38,310 nucleotides of DNA from Rhodospirillales bacterium (GTDB taxonomy: Bacteria; Pseudomonadota; Alphaproteobacteria; Reyranellales; Reyranellaceae), in the NCBI GenBank assembly GCA_003153415.1, contig PLYQ01000181.1, positions 1,093 to 39,402 on the forward strand. The letters run 5' to 3'. The position numbers and the translations under genes are program-made. Under the pieces are notes generated by a model, which saw only the letters and a program-made list of their open reading frames with translations, did no database searches and had not been told where the DNA came from. Each line of letters starts with the position of its first letter. Position 1 is the stretch's first letter. Shown piece by piece: positions 22,977 through 30,427 of this stretch.

Positions 22977-24626
22977 TCATGCCGCCTCTCTACGACACAG
23001 GCACGACGCCCGCACCGGCACATCGGCGCGCGCCTGCGCCAGATCGAGCCGCGCCTTGATCAACGGCGCCTCCACCGTGTCGCCGCGGCGGCTCAGGCAC
23101 TCATGCAGGCCGTGCAGGCTCCAGACATTCTCCGGATGCCAGCAGGCGCGGCTGAGCTTGGGGTCCAGGCCGAGATCCTCGCGGTAGTACTTCTCGGCCT
23201 CGGCGAGGTGGCCCTGCTCGAGCAGCAGCGCGCCCAGCGCATGGCGCGGCGGCTGCATCCAGCCCCACGGCTCGTCGTAGGGCAGCGCATCGTCGAGTGC
23301 GACGGCGCTTCTCAGGTGGCGGAAGGCCACGTCGAAATTGCCGCGGCGGTATTCGAGTTCGCCGGTCAGCATCTCCTCGGCGATCGCCAGCAGGTCGACC
23401 ATGGTGTTGTTGTGCACGCGCCGCGTATCGGGCACGCGCGCACGGGCGGCACGGAAGGCCGAGCGCATGCGCTCGGCCTCGGCGATCTCGCCCAGCACCG
23501 AGTGGGCCACGCCCTTGGCATAGAGCATCATCGCCGTGGTCGTGCAGTAGAGCGCGGCGTCCTTGGGCAGCTCCTGGGCGATGATCTCGCGCCACTTGCC
23601 GAAGCGCACCAGCACGTGCTGCTTCATCGAGAGGTAGCCCTCGAGGAAGTCGGCCATCGGCGGCGACGGCACGCGCAGCACCGCCTCGGGCGTGGTATCG
23701 ATCAGCTCCTGGGCGGCGGCGATGGCCGGCGCGTACTGGCCGAGGAACATGGCGCCATAGACCACGAAGTGATGGTCGTGGCTGCGGTAGAGGGCATAGA
23801 CGTTGGCCGCGCCCTCGCGCGCCAGGAACTTGCGGTCGACCTCGACCGCCTTCTGGTTCCAGTGCACGACGTCGCGGTAGTTGCCGCACAGCACGTCGAT
23901 GTGGGTCGGCATGTGCACCAGGTGGCCCGAGTCGGGCACCAGCTCGCGCAGCCGGTCGCCGACCCGAAGCGCGCGCTGCGGAAACGGCGACATCTCCATG
24001 AGATGGACATAGAGATGCAGCAGGCCGGGATGGTCCCAGGTCGCCGGGATGTCGCGAAAGCCCTCCTCCAGCACCTCGACGGCCTCGGCCGTGCCGGCGT
24101 CCTTGGCGACGCCGCCGGTGCTGAGATCCCACATCTGCCATGGCGTCTCGTTCATGATCGCCTCGGCGAACACCGAGCGCACCTCGAGATCGCCTCGGTT
24201 GGCCTTGAACAGCTTGCGCATCTCCCGGGTGAAGGCCTTGTCCCAGCCGGACTGGTCCTCGATCGTCTCGCGCTGCGGATAGCGGGCCGGCAGGGCGTGG
24301 ATCAAGGCCTGCTCGACCGGGCTCGCACCACCGGCCGCGGCAAGTGCTGCCTTCATGGCATCGTAGGCGGCGGCGAGCGCCTGTTGCTTGCCGACCGGAT
24401 CGTAGAGATGCCAGGGCAGATTGTAGTTCGGGCCGGCCGCGTAGGAGATGCCCCAGTGCGCCATGGCGCAGGCGGGGTCATGCTCGAGCGCCTTGCCAAA
24501 ACACTTGATCGCCTCGGCATGGTTGAAGCCGAAGAGCCAGTTCAGTCCACGATCGAACCAGAGCTGGGCGTCCGGAGATTTGGTGGTGACCGGACGGGAA
24601 TAGGCACCGAGATCGTAGTAGTCCAT
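22977..24626 (-). CDS. Tetratricopeptide-repeat protein
   Basis: A 549-residue soluble protein built of TPR-type helical pairs. Clear ones are LWFDRGLNWLFGFNHAEAIKCFGKALEHDPACAMAHWGISY at residues 22-62 and AVALDDALPYDEPWGWMQ...LLEQGHLAEAEKYYREDLGLDP near 450-500. The middle has a conserved SGHLVHMPTHIDVLCGNYRDVVHWNQKAVEVD block near residue 230, seen in a group of proteobacterial TPR proteins of unknown role. There is no signal peptide, so a cytosolic scaffold is likely. The ATG at 24626 lies in a 122-base gap divergent from the GMC gene, with GGGGGACACGCC before it. Function not assignable. Confidence 0.82.
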   Translation of the reverse strand: MDYYDLGAYSRPVTTKSPDAQLWFDRGLNWLFGFNHAEAIKCFGKALEHDPACAMAHWGISYAAGPNYNLPWHLYDPVGKQQALAAAYDAMKAALAAAGGASPVEQALIHALPARYPQRETIEDQSGWDKAFTREMRKLFKANRGDLEVRSVFAEAIMNETPWQMWDLSTGGVAKDAGTAEAVEVLEEGFRDIPATWDHPGLLHLYVHLMEMSPFPQRALRVGDRLRELVPDSGHLVHMPTHIDVLCGNYRDVVHWNQKAVEVDRKFLAREGAANVYALYRSHDHHFVVYGAMFLGQYAPAIAAAQELIDTTPEAVLRVPSPPMADFLEGYLSMKQHVLVRFGKWREIIAQELPKDAALYCTTTAMMLYAKGVAHSVLGEIAEAERMRSAFRAARARVPDTRRVHNNTMVDLLAIAEEMLTGELEYRRGNFDVAFRHLRSAVALDDALPYDEPWGWMQPPRHALGALLLEQGHLAEAEKYYREDLGLDPKLSRACWHPENVWSLHGLHECLSRRGDTVEAPLIKARLDLAQARADVPVRASCLCRREAA

Positions 24627-24688
24627 GGCGTGTCCCCCGCAGCAGTCTCGCGAGCCGGAAATCTAGCCGGCTTGGCGAGCTCCCGAAA

Positions 24689-24718
24689 GTGACAAGGCTC
24701 GCGCGGGCACGCTACGCT
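24689..24718 (+). promoter_or_regulatory. Promoter block of the GMC oxidoreductase (shared with 27831)
   Basis: GTGACA, an 18-base spacer and TACGCT. The string AAAGTGACAAGGCTCGCGCG and the following GGGCAC recur almost unchanged at 27828-27850 upstream of a Bug-type gene. Distances to the ATG are 30 and 39 bases. Conservation in two places supports a real promoter. Confidence 0.6.
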
Positions 24719-24748
24719 GGCGTTCCCGGGAAAAGGAATGGATGCGCG

Positions 24749-26371
24749 ATGGCCAACGACTCCGCCTATGACTACATCGTGGTCGGTGCCGGGTCGGCGG
24801 GAGCCGTCGTCGCCAGCCGGCTGACGGAGAGCGGCGCCTACCGGGTGCTTCTGCTGGAAGCGGGAACCGAAGGCTCGAACTTCTTCTGGTCGCGTGTGCC
24901 GGTCGGCGTCGCCAAGATGATCGACGATCCGGCCGTCAATTGGTGCTACTCGTCGGAGCCGGACGAGGGCTCGGGCGGGCGGCGCATCGAGGTGCCGCGC
25001 GGCAAGATGTTGGGCGGCTCGAGCTCGATCAACGGCATGGTCTATATCCGCGGCCAGGCGCAGGACTACGACCACTGGGCGCAGCTCGGCAACCGCGGCT
25101 GGAGCTACCAGGACGTGCTGCCGATCTTCAAGCGCATGGAACGGTTCGACGGCGGCTCGGACGAATATCGCGGCCGCGAGGGCGTGCTGCGCGTCACCCA
25201 CACGCCGCGCCACAAGGTGCCGCTGCTGGAGAAGATGATCGCGGCCGCCGAGAAGATCGGCCTGCCCTACAATCCCGACCAGAATGGCGCCACGCAGGAA
25301 GGCATCGGCATGTCGCAGGTGACGATCGCCAAGGGCCGCCGCCAGAGCACGGCCTTCTGCTATCTCGACCCGGCGCGCGCGCGACCGAACCTGACGATCG
25401 ATCGCGGCGCGATGGCCGGGTCGCTGATCCTGGAGGGCAAGCGTTGCGTTGGCGTCCGCTATTCTGTCGGCGGTGTGCAGCGCAAGGCGCGGGCCAGCCG
25501 CGAAGTGATCGTCTCGGGCGGCTCGATCAACTCGCCGAAGCTGCTGGAGCTTTCCGGCATCGGCCAAGCCGACCGCTTGCGCGCGCTCGGCATCGTGCCG
25601 GTGCACGAGCTCGGCGGCGTCGGCGAGAATTTGCGCGACCATTATTCGCCGCGCGTGAAGTTCGCCATCACGGAGAAGAACCTCACCTTCAACGACAACG
25701 CCCGCGGCTGGCGGCTGGCGCGCGAGGCGCTGAAGTACGTGCTGTTTCGCGAGGGGTTCCTCGCCTCGACGTCGGTGCCGATCCGCCTGTACTTCCGCAC
25801 GCGCGTGGGGCTCGAGACACCGGATGCGACGTTCTCGATCGCGCCCTTCCTGTACGAGATCGTCGGCCACGAGCGGCGCGTCTCGAAGCGGAAGGGCATC
25901 ACCATGAACGTGAACGTGCTGCGCTCCGAGAGCACGGGCTCGATCCACATCAAGTCCTCGGATCCCGCCGAGCCGCCGGCGATCCGCTTCAATTTCCTGT
26001 CGACCGAGCACGATCGGACCGGCGTGCTGGCCGCCATCCGCAAGGGCCGCGAGCTGATGGCGACGTCGCCGCTGCGCGAGGTCACCGGAGAGGAGATCGC
26101 GCCGGGCGCGCATCTGCAGAAGGACGACGAGCTGCTCGATTGGGTGAGAAAGAACGCCGAGACGACCTACCACCCGGTCGGCACGTGCAAGATGGGTTCG
26201 GATCCGATGGCCGTGGTCGATTCCCAGTTGCGCGTGCACGGCCTGCAGGGCCTGCGCGTCGCCGACGCCTCGATCATGCCGACACTGACGAGCGGCAACA
26301 CCAACGCGCCCACCATCATGATCGGCGAGAAGTGCGCCGAACTCGTGCTGGCTGCCGCGGCGGCGCGCTAG
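24749..26371 (+). CDS. GMC-family oxidoreductase (choline/alcohol dehydrogenase-like)
   Basis: A 540-residue FAD enzyme of the glucose-methanol-choline family that oxidises alcohols to aldehydes. The FAD motif YDYIVVGAGSAGAVVASRLTE opens the protein. GMC signature 1 is the PRGKMLGGSSSINGMVYIRG block at about residues 84-103, and signature 2 is SGGSINSPKLLELSGIG near 252. The active-site histidine pair is in AETTYHPVGTCKMG near 474 and the Asn in TSGNTNAPTIMIGEK near 517. No signal peptide, so cytosolic. The track begins at a GTG at 24689 that is part of the promoter; the ATG at 24749 is preceded by AAAAGGAATGG. Substrate unknown; choline and polyethylene-glycol-type alcohols are both possible in the family. 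Confidence 0.93.
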   Translation: MANDSAYDYIVVGAGSAGAVVASRLTESGAYRVLLLEAGTEGSNFFWSRVPVGVAKMIDDPAVNWCYSSEPDEGSGGRRIEVPRGKMLGGSSSINGMVYIRGQAQDYDHWAQLGNRGWSYQDVLPIFKRMERFDGGSDEYRGREGVLRVTHTPRHKVPLLEKMIAAAEKIGLPYNPDQNGATQEGIGMSQVTIAKGRRQSTAFCYLDPARARPNLTIDRGAMAGSLILEGKRCVGVRYSVGGVQRKARASREVIVSGGSINSPKLLELSGIGQADRLRALGIVPVHELGGVGENLRDHYSPRVKFAITEKNLTFNDNARGWRLAREALKYVLFREGFLASTSVPIRLYFRTRVGLETPDATFSIAPFLYEIVGHERRVSKRKGITMNVNVLRSESTGSIHIKSSDPAEPPAIRFNFLSTEHDRTGVLAAIRKGRELMATSPLREVTGEEIAPGAHLQKDDELLDWVRKNAETTYHPVGTCKMGSDPMAVVDSQLRVHGLQGLRVADASIMPTLTSGNTNAPTIMIGEKCAELVLAAAAAR

Positions 26372-26383
26372 AGCGGGTTCCGA

Positions 26384-27259
26384 CTAGCTCTTGGCCGCGA
26401 GCTTGTCCTCGGTCCTCAAGTCGAAGTCGCTGGCATCGTGGCGTTCATGGAGCTGGGCCTTGGGATCGCCCTGAAGGCGGTTGACGATGCGCCCGCGCTT
26501 GACGGCCGGGCGCTCGCCGATTGTATCGGCCCAGCGCTGGACGTTCTTGTAGTCCTCGACCGACAGGAACTCGCCCGCTCCGTAAAGCAACCCCTTGGCC
26601 AGACCGCCGTACCATGGCCACACCGCGATGTCGGCGATGGTGTAATCGTCGCCGGCCAGATAGCTGCTCTCGCCGAGCCGCCGGTCGAGGACGTCGAGCT
26701 GGCGCTTGGTTTCCATCGCGAACCGGTCGATGGCGTATTCGATCTTCGTCGGCGCATAGGCATAGAAGTGGCCGAAGCCGCCGCCGAGGTAGGGCGCGCT
26801 TCCCATCTGCCAGAACAGCCACGACAGGCATTCGGCGCGCGCCGCAGCCTGTTTGGGCAGGAACGCGCCGAACTTTTCGGCGAGGTAGAGCAGCATCGCG
26901 CCCGACTCGAACACGCGGATAGGTGCGGGCCCGCTGCGGTCGACCAGGGCGGGGATCTTGGAGTTGGGGTTGGCCGTCACGAAACCGCTGCCGAACTGTT
27001 CGCCTTGGCCAATCCGGATCAGCCAGGCATCGTACTCCGCGCCGGCGTGGCCAAGCGCCAGCAGCTCCTCGAGCATGATGGTGACCTTCTGGCCGTTCGG
27101 CGTTCCCAACGAATAGAGCTGCAGGGGGTGACGGCCGACCGGCAGCTCCTTGTCATGCGTGGGCCCCGCGATCGGACGATTGATGTTGGCAAAGCGGCCG
27201 CCGTTCTCCTTGTTCCAGGCCCAGACCTTGGGCGGGGTGTAATCGGATGAGCTGCTCAT
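26384..27259 (-). CDS. YghU-like glutathione-dependent disulfide-bond oxidoreductase
   Basis: A 291-residue glutathione S-transferase homologue of the YghU/YfcG nu class, which binds two glutathiones and reduces disulfides or organic peroxides. Features: the extended N-terminus YTPPKVWAWNKENGGRFANINRPIAG, the thioredoxin-like domain starting LQLYSLGTPNGQKVTIMLEEL, the NPNSKIPALVDRSG loop, ESGAMLLYLAEKFG, and the helical domain with YLAGDDYTIADIAVWPW near residue 207. Length matches YghU. The start has GAGGACTTGGAC before it. It converges with the GMC gene, with twelve bases between the ends, and is divergent from the PPOX gene. Confidence 0.92.
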   Translation of the reverse strand: MSSSSDYTPPKVWAWNKENGGRFANINRPIAGPTHDKELPVGRHPLQLYSLGTPNGQKVTIMLEELLALGHAGAEYDAWLIRIGQGEQFGSGFVTANPNSKIPALVDRSGPAPIRVFESGAMLLYLAEKFGAFLPKQAAARAECLSWLFWQMGSAPYLGGGFGHFYAYAPTKIEYAIDRFAMETKRQLDVLDRRLGESSYLAGDDYTIADIAVWPWYGGLAKGLLYGAGEFLSVEDYKNVQRWADTIGERPAVKRGRIVNRLQGDPKAQLHERHDASDFDLRTEDKLAAKS

Positions 27260-27344
27260 TGTCCAAGTCCTCTGTTGGCGGTCATGCCGTCACTCTACAC
27301 GACCCTGCGCTCTGCTACAGTCTGCGGCCCCTTGGAGACCTTGC

Positions 27345-27770
27345 ATGATATCGCCTCGCGAGCGTCACTTTGTCGACAGGCAACGGGTCGGTCATCTGGC
27401 GACCGCCGACGCAAGCGCGATGCCGCATGTCGTTCCGGTCTGTTTCAGCCTCGCGGATGATGTGGTCTACATCACCATCGACGGGAAGCCGAAGCAGGAT
27501 CGCGGCCGCCCGCTGAAGCGGCTGCGCAACATCAGCGACAATCCGCAGGTCGCCATCGTGTTCGACCGCTACGACGAAGACTGGCGGCGCCTCGCCTGGG
27601 TCATGCTGCACGGACGGGCGGAGATCCTGACCGCCGGCATCGAGCACGACCGGGCACAATCGCTGCTGCGATCGCGTTACCGACAGCTCGACGCCATGCA
27701 GATCGAGAAGCTTCCCGTCATCGCCATCCATATCGAGCGGGTCGCGAGCTGGGGCGCCCTGGCACCTTGA
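27345..27770 (+). CDS. PPOX-class flavin-binding-fold protein (Rv0121-like)
   Basis: A 141-residue split-barrel protein of the pyridoxamine-phosphate-oxidase superfamily, close in pattern to the Rv0121 group of putative F420-dependent enzymes: MISPRERHFVDRQRVGHLATADASAMPHVVPVCF, ITIDGKPKQ, RLRNISDNPQVAIVFDRYDEDW, RLAWVMLHGRAEIL. These dimeric proteins bind FMN, F420 or haem and reduce small molecules. Whether this organism makes F420 cannot be seen here, so cofactor is open. A GGAG site precedes the ATG. It is divergent from the YghU-like gene, a plausible redox neighbour. The stop codon lies inside a 14-base tandem duplication. Confidence 0.83.
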   Translation: MISPRERHFVDRQRVGHLATADASAMPHVVPVCFSLADDVVYITIDGKPKQDRGRPLKRLRNISDNPQVAIVFDRYDEDWRRLAWVMLHGRAEILTAGIEHDRAQSLLRSRYRQLDAMQIEKLPVIAIHIERVASWGALAP

Positions 27771-27791
27771 CCCGGGGACCTTGACCCGGGA
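27764..27791. repeat. 14-bp tandem duplication over the PPOX stop codon
   Basis: ACCTTGACCCGGGG is followed directly by ACCTTGACCCGGGA. The first copy holds the TGA stop of the PPOX gene and the second repeats it out of use. Probably a slippage event; no function claimed. Confidence 0.75.
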
Positions 27792-27830
27792 TGTCGTGGC
27801 CCTCACTGCCCTGGGGCTGGCCGCGCCAAA

Positions 27831-27860
27831 GTGACAAGCCTCGCGCGGGCACTGTAGGCT
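27831..27860 (+). promoter_or_regulatory. Promoter block of the third Bug gene (shared with 24689)
   Basis: GTGACA, 18 bases, TAGGCT. The core AAAGTGACAAGCCTCGCGCG followed by GGGCAC differs from the copy at 24689 by one base. The ATG follows 39 bases after the -10. Confidence 0.6.
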
Positions 27861-27899
27861 CGCCGACGGCCGGCAAAAGACCGGCGATGGGAGGACCCG

Positions 27900-28883
27900 A
27901 TGAGGCTTCGCCGCCGGCAGTTCCCGCAACTGGTCGCCAGCGCGCTTGCGCTGCCCACGGTCCTCGCTGTCTCGCGCGTCGCTCGGGCGCAATCCTATCC
28001 GGCCCAGCCGGTGCGCATGGTCGTGGGTTTTGCCGCAGGCCAGGCGATCGACATCCTGGCGCGGCTGATTGCGCAATCGCTGACGGAACAGCTCGGCCAG
28101 CAGTTCATCGTCGAGAACAAGCCGGGCGCCGGCGGCAACATCTCGGCCGACGGGGTCGCGCACGCGGCGGCCGACGGCTATACGCTTCTAGTGATCGGCG
28201 CCAACAACCCGATCAACAGCACGCTCTACGACAAGCTCGGCTTCGACCTGCTGCGCGACTTCGCGCCGGTCGCCGGCATCTACCGCGTCTACCAGGTGAT
28301 GGAGGTCAATCCGTCGTTTCCGGCCAAGACCGTTCCCGAATTCATCGCCTACGCCAAGGCCAACCCGGGCAAGGTCAACTTCGGCTCGGCCGGCACCGGG
28401 TCGGTGGCGCACGTCACGGGCGAGTGGTTCAAGATGATGGCCGGCATCGACATGCAGCACGTGCCCTATCGCGGCGCGCCGCTGGCGCTGGCCGACCTGC
28501 TGAGCGGCCAGGTTCAGGTCATGTTCGACAACCTGCCGTCGTCGATCGATCACATCAGGGCGGGCCGCCTGCGGGCGCTCGGCGTGTCGACGCCCAAGGC
28601 GCTCGAGCTGCTGCCCGGCGTGCCGCCGATCGGCCAGTTCCTGCCGGGCTTCGAGAACAGCGCTTTCGCCGGCCTCGGCGCGCCGGCGGGCACGCCGCCC
28701 GCGATCGTCGACAAGCTCAACAAGGCGGTCACCGCAGCTCTTGCCGATCCCAAGCTCGCGGCACGCATCCTCGATCTCGGCGGCGTGCCGATGCCGATGA
28801 CGCCCGCCGAGTTCGGCTGTCTGCTCGCCGCGGAGACCGAGAAGTGGGGCAAGGTGATCCGGGCGGCGAATATCAAGCCTTAG
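27900..28883 (+). CDS. Bug/TctC-family periplasmic solute-binding protein, third member
   Basis: A 327-residue periplasmic receptor. Export signal: MRLRRRQFPQLVASALALPT to ARAQ. Family motifs: YPAQPVRMVVGFAAGQAIDILARL, ENKPGAGGNISADGVAHAAADGYTLL, MQHVPYRGAPLALADLLSGQ and the C-terminal LAAETEKWGKVIRAANIKP. The usual GGxxD of the ligand loop is AGQAIDI, where Gln replaces a glycine. It is much more distant from the two receptors at 1.4-3.4 kb than they are from each other, so it is not part of that duplication. GGGAGGACCCG precedes the ATG. No transporter subunits are linked. A strong hairpin overlaps its stop codon. Confidence 0.92.
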   Translation: MRLRRRQFPQLVASALALPTVLAVSRVARAQSYPAQPVRMVVGFAAGQAIDILARLIAQSLTEQLGQQFIVENKPGAGGNISADGVAHAAADGYTLLVIGANNPINSTLYDKLGFDLLRDFAPVAGIYRVYQVMEVNPSFPAKTVPEFIAYAKANPGKVNFGSAGTGSVAHVTGEWFKMMAGIDMQHVPYRGAPLALADLLSGQVQVMFDNLPSSIDHIRAGRLRALGVSTPKALELLPGVPPIGQFLPGFENSAFAGLGAPAGTPPAIVDKLNKAVTAALADPKLAARILDLGGVPMPMTPAEFGCLLAAETEKWGKVIRAANIKP

Positions 28884-28907
28884 GCGCTCCGTGCTAACGG
28901 AGCGCCT
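28882..28907 (+). terminator. Hairpin at the end of the third Bug gene
   Basis: AGGCGCTCCG and CGGAGCGCCT make a perfect 10-bp stem with a 6-base loop, beginning inside the TAG stop codon. No T tract follows. Likely transcription end or 3' stabilising stem. Confidence 0.6.
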
Positions 28908-29001
28908 GGCGGCGTGTAGCGCTGCAGGCCGAAGGCCGAAGCGCGGGCGCCGCGCCGTGCAGTAAGAAGCGAGGTGCTGGCTCCGTGGCTCTCACCCCTC
29001 C

Positions 29002-29074
29002 GTCGCGTATGACGCGACACCTCGGCGCTTTGGCCGCTGCGCGGCCAAACGCCAACTTCGCGGACTCCGCGAAG
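29002..29074. repeat. Cluster of three short hairpins in a convergent gap
   Basis: GTCGCG-N5-CGCGAC (29002-29018), TTTGGCCGC-N3-GCGGCCAAA (29029-29049) and CTTCGCGG-N3-CCGCGAAG (29056-29074) follow one another between convergent genes ending at 28883 and 29091. The arrangement resembles a bidirectional terminator or an extragenic palindromic element cluster. The remaining bases of this 207-base gap show no gene. Confidence 0.6.
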
Positions 29075-29090
29075 GGGAGGAAGCATGATT

Positions 29091-29564
29091 TTACGTCGGC
29101 GCCCCCGGTCCCGCCATCATCCGGCGCAGGAACAGGAAGATCAGCAGCACGACGCCTGCCACCGCGATCGAGAGCGCAATGCTGCTGGGCAACATCAGAA
29201 GGCGAGGCCCGTGCGCGAGGAGGCTGCGAAAGATCAACGGGCTGACGGTCATGCCCCAGGCGAGACCTGCCGCGTGGGCAATCACATAGGCGGCGATCTC
29301 GGGAAGGTCGGTGAACTTTCCGGGGAGGGTCGATCCCGCCATCAGCTTGCGCAGCAACAGGAAAAGCAGCAGCACGACGGCCGACAGCGCGATGCCGAGC
29401 GCAAGGCTCGGCACCATCATGTCGCGCGGCTTTGACGCGAGAATGGCGCGATAGATAAATGGATTGACGGTGAAGGCCCAGACAAGACCTGCCGCGTGGG
29501 CAAGCACATAGGCTGTGACTTCAGGGACGTCGGTGAGCTTTCGGGGCTGAGCGGGCATGGGCAA
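29091..29564 (-). CDS. Four-helix membrane protein made by internal duplication
   Basis: A 157-residue inner-membrane protein composed of two similar halves. Residues 9-77 (from KLTDVPEVTAYVLAHAAGL to LLLRKLMAG) align with 83-152 (from KFTDLPEIAAYVIAHAAGL to LFLRRMMAG) with 42 identities in 69 positions, about 60%, and one gap. Each half has an amphipathic AHAAGL-x-W segment, a conserved TV-x-P-x-I-x-R turn, and a strongly hydrophobic helix ending in L-L-R-K/R-x-M-A-G, so two hydrophobic helices per half. The RBS lies in CAAGGATTGCCC. I do not know the family. Two-fold repeats like this are seen in small transporters and channels, but no function can be claimed. Confidence 0.78.
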   Translation of the reverse strand: MPMPAQPRKLTDVPEVTAYVLAHAAGLVWAFTVNPFIYRAILASKPRDMMVPSLALGIALSAVVLLLFLLLRKLMAGSTLPGKFTDLPEIAAYVIAHAAGLAWGMTVSPLIFRSLLAHGPRLLMLPSSIALSIAVAGVVLLIFLFLRRMMAGPGAPT

Positions 29565-29652
29565 TCCTTGCTGTGCGGCGGCCAGCCTACCGCAGCAGGC
29601 CGCGCCAAGCGCCCGTCCGACTTGTTTCGTTGGATACTCGAACCGGCGTCTA

Positions 29653-30135
29653 TCAGAAGCGCGGCGGCCCGGTGTTCTGGTCCCAGTCGGGATCGGCGCT
29701 GGGGTTGAGCGGCGGGTCGGTGGCGAGCAGGCCCTTGCCGGGAATGAAATTCACTTCGAGCCGGATGCCGTCGGGATCCTCGAAGACCACGAAGTAGTAG
29801 CCCGGCGCCCAGTCGCCCTCGAGCGGCCCGCGGTCGATGACGGCGCCCATCGCGCGGAGCTTAGCCGCGACCTTGTCGACGTCTTCGCGCGTGCGGGCGC
29901 GCAGGCAGAGGTGATGGAGCCCGATCCGGTTCTGCACGAACCGCGCCCCCTCGTGCTCCTCCGCGCAGCGCTGGATGCCGAGCGCCGTGCGGCCGCCCAC
30001 GTGATAGAGGAAGTTGTTGCCGTCATAGACCTTCTTCATGCCGAGGAACGGCAGCAGCTCGGCGTAGAAGGCGCGCGCCTTGGGCCAGTCGCTCACGGTC
30101 AGGATGACGTGTGCCAGGCCGTTCACTTCGATCAT
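29653..30135 (-). CDS. VOC (glyoxalase/dioxygenase) superfamily protein
   Basis: A 160-residue vicinal-oxygen-chelate protein: GLAHVILTVSDWPKARAFYAELLPFLGM, IGLHHLCLRARTREDVDKVAAKL, and GYYFVVFEDPDGIRLEVNFIPGK. The candidate metal ligands are His (near residue 8), His in LHHLCL (near 76) and Glu in RLEVNF (near 131), as in glyoxalase I and extradiol-type members. A single copy of the paired module suggests a dimer. The ATG at 30135 has GGAGAAACGCCC before it, better than the track's GTG at 30159. Substrate is unknown. Its downstream end is 82 bases from the start of the duplicated membrane protein gene on the same strand. Confidence 0.87.
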   Translation of the reverse strand: MIEVNGLAHVILTVSDWPKARAFYAELLPFLGMKKVYDGNNFLYHVGGRTALGIQRCAEEHEGARFVQNRIGLHHLCLRARTREDVDKVAAKLRAMGAVIDRGPLEGDWAPGYYFVVFEDPDGIRLEVNFIPGKGLLATDPPLNPSADPDWDQNTGPPRF

Positions 30136-30427
30136 GGGCGTTTCTCCGTCGGGCCACATTCAAGTCTCCTGTCCCTCGCTCAAGGGAGAGGCAGCGAAGC
30201 TTACTGCAGTCGCATCAAATGTTTGCACGCCGCCTAGTTGTTTGCACTTCGCCAAGCCGAATTCCGGCAAGGGGTTGAGCCAGCGCGCGAATCCGGAGTG
30301 CAATTATCTCCCGCATAGGTAGATAATTAATGAACATCTGCAACTTTCGATCGATGCCTGGCGTTACCTCTGCGCAGTAGCTGTTTTCCGGCCCGGAAGC
30401 CGAGGCCGCAGGAAGGGCAGATTCGCG
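30136..30427. promoter_or_regulatory. Divergent control region upstream of the DctP-type gene
   Basis: This 292-base gap holds two candidate control elements. TGTTTGCAC occurs twice (30220-30228, 30239-30247) with a 19-base period. AATTATCT-N11-AGATAATT (30302-30328) is a perfect 8-bp inverted repeat, the AT-richest symmetric site in the region and about 100 bases before the ATG. Either could be a regulator site for the binding protein. No gene is visible in the gap. Confidence 0.45.
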
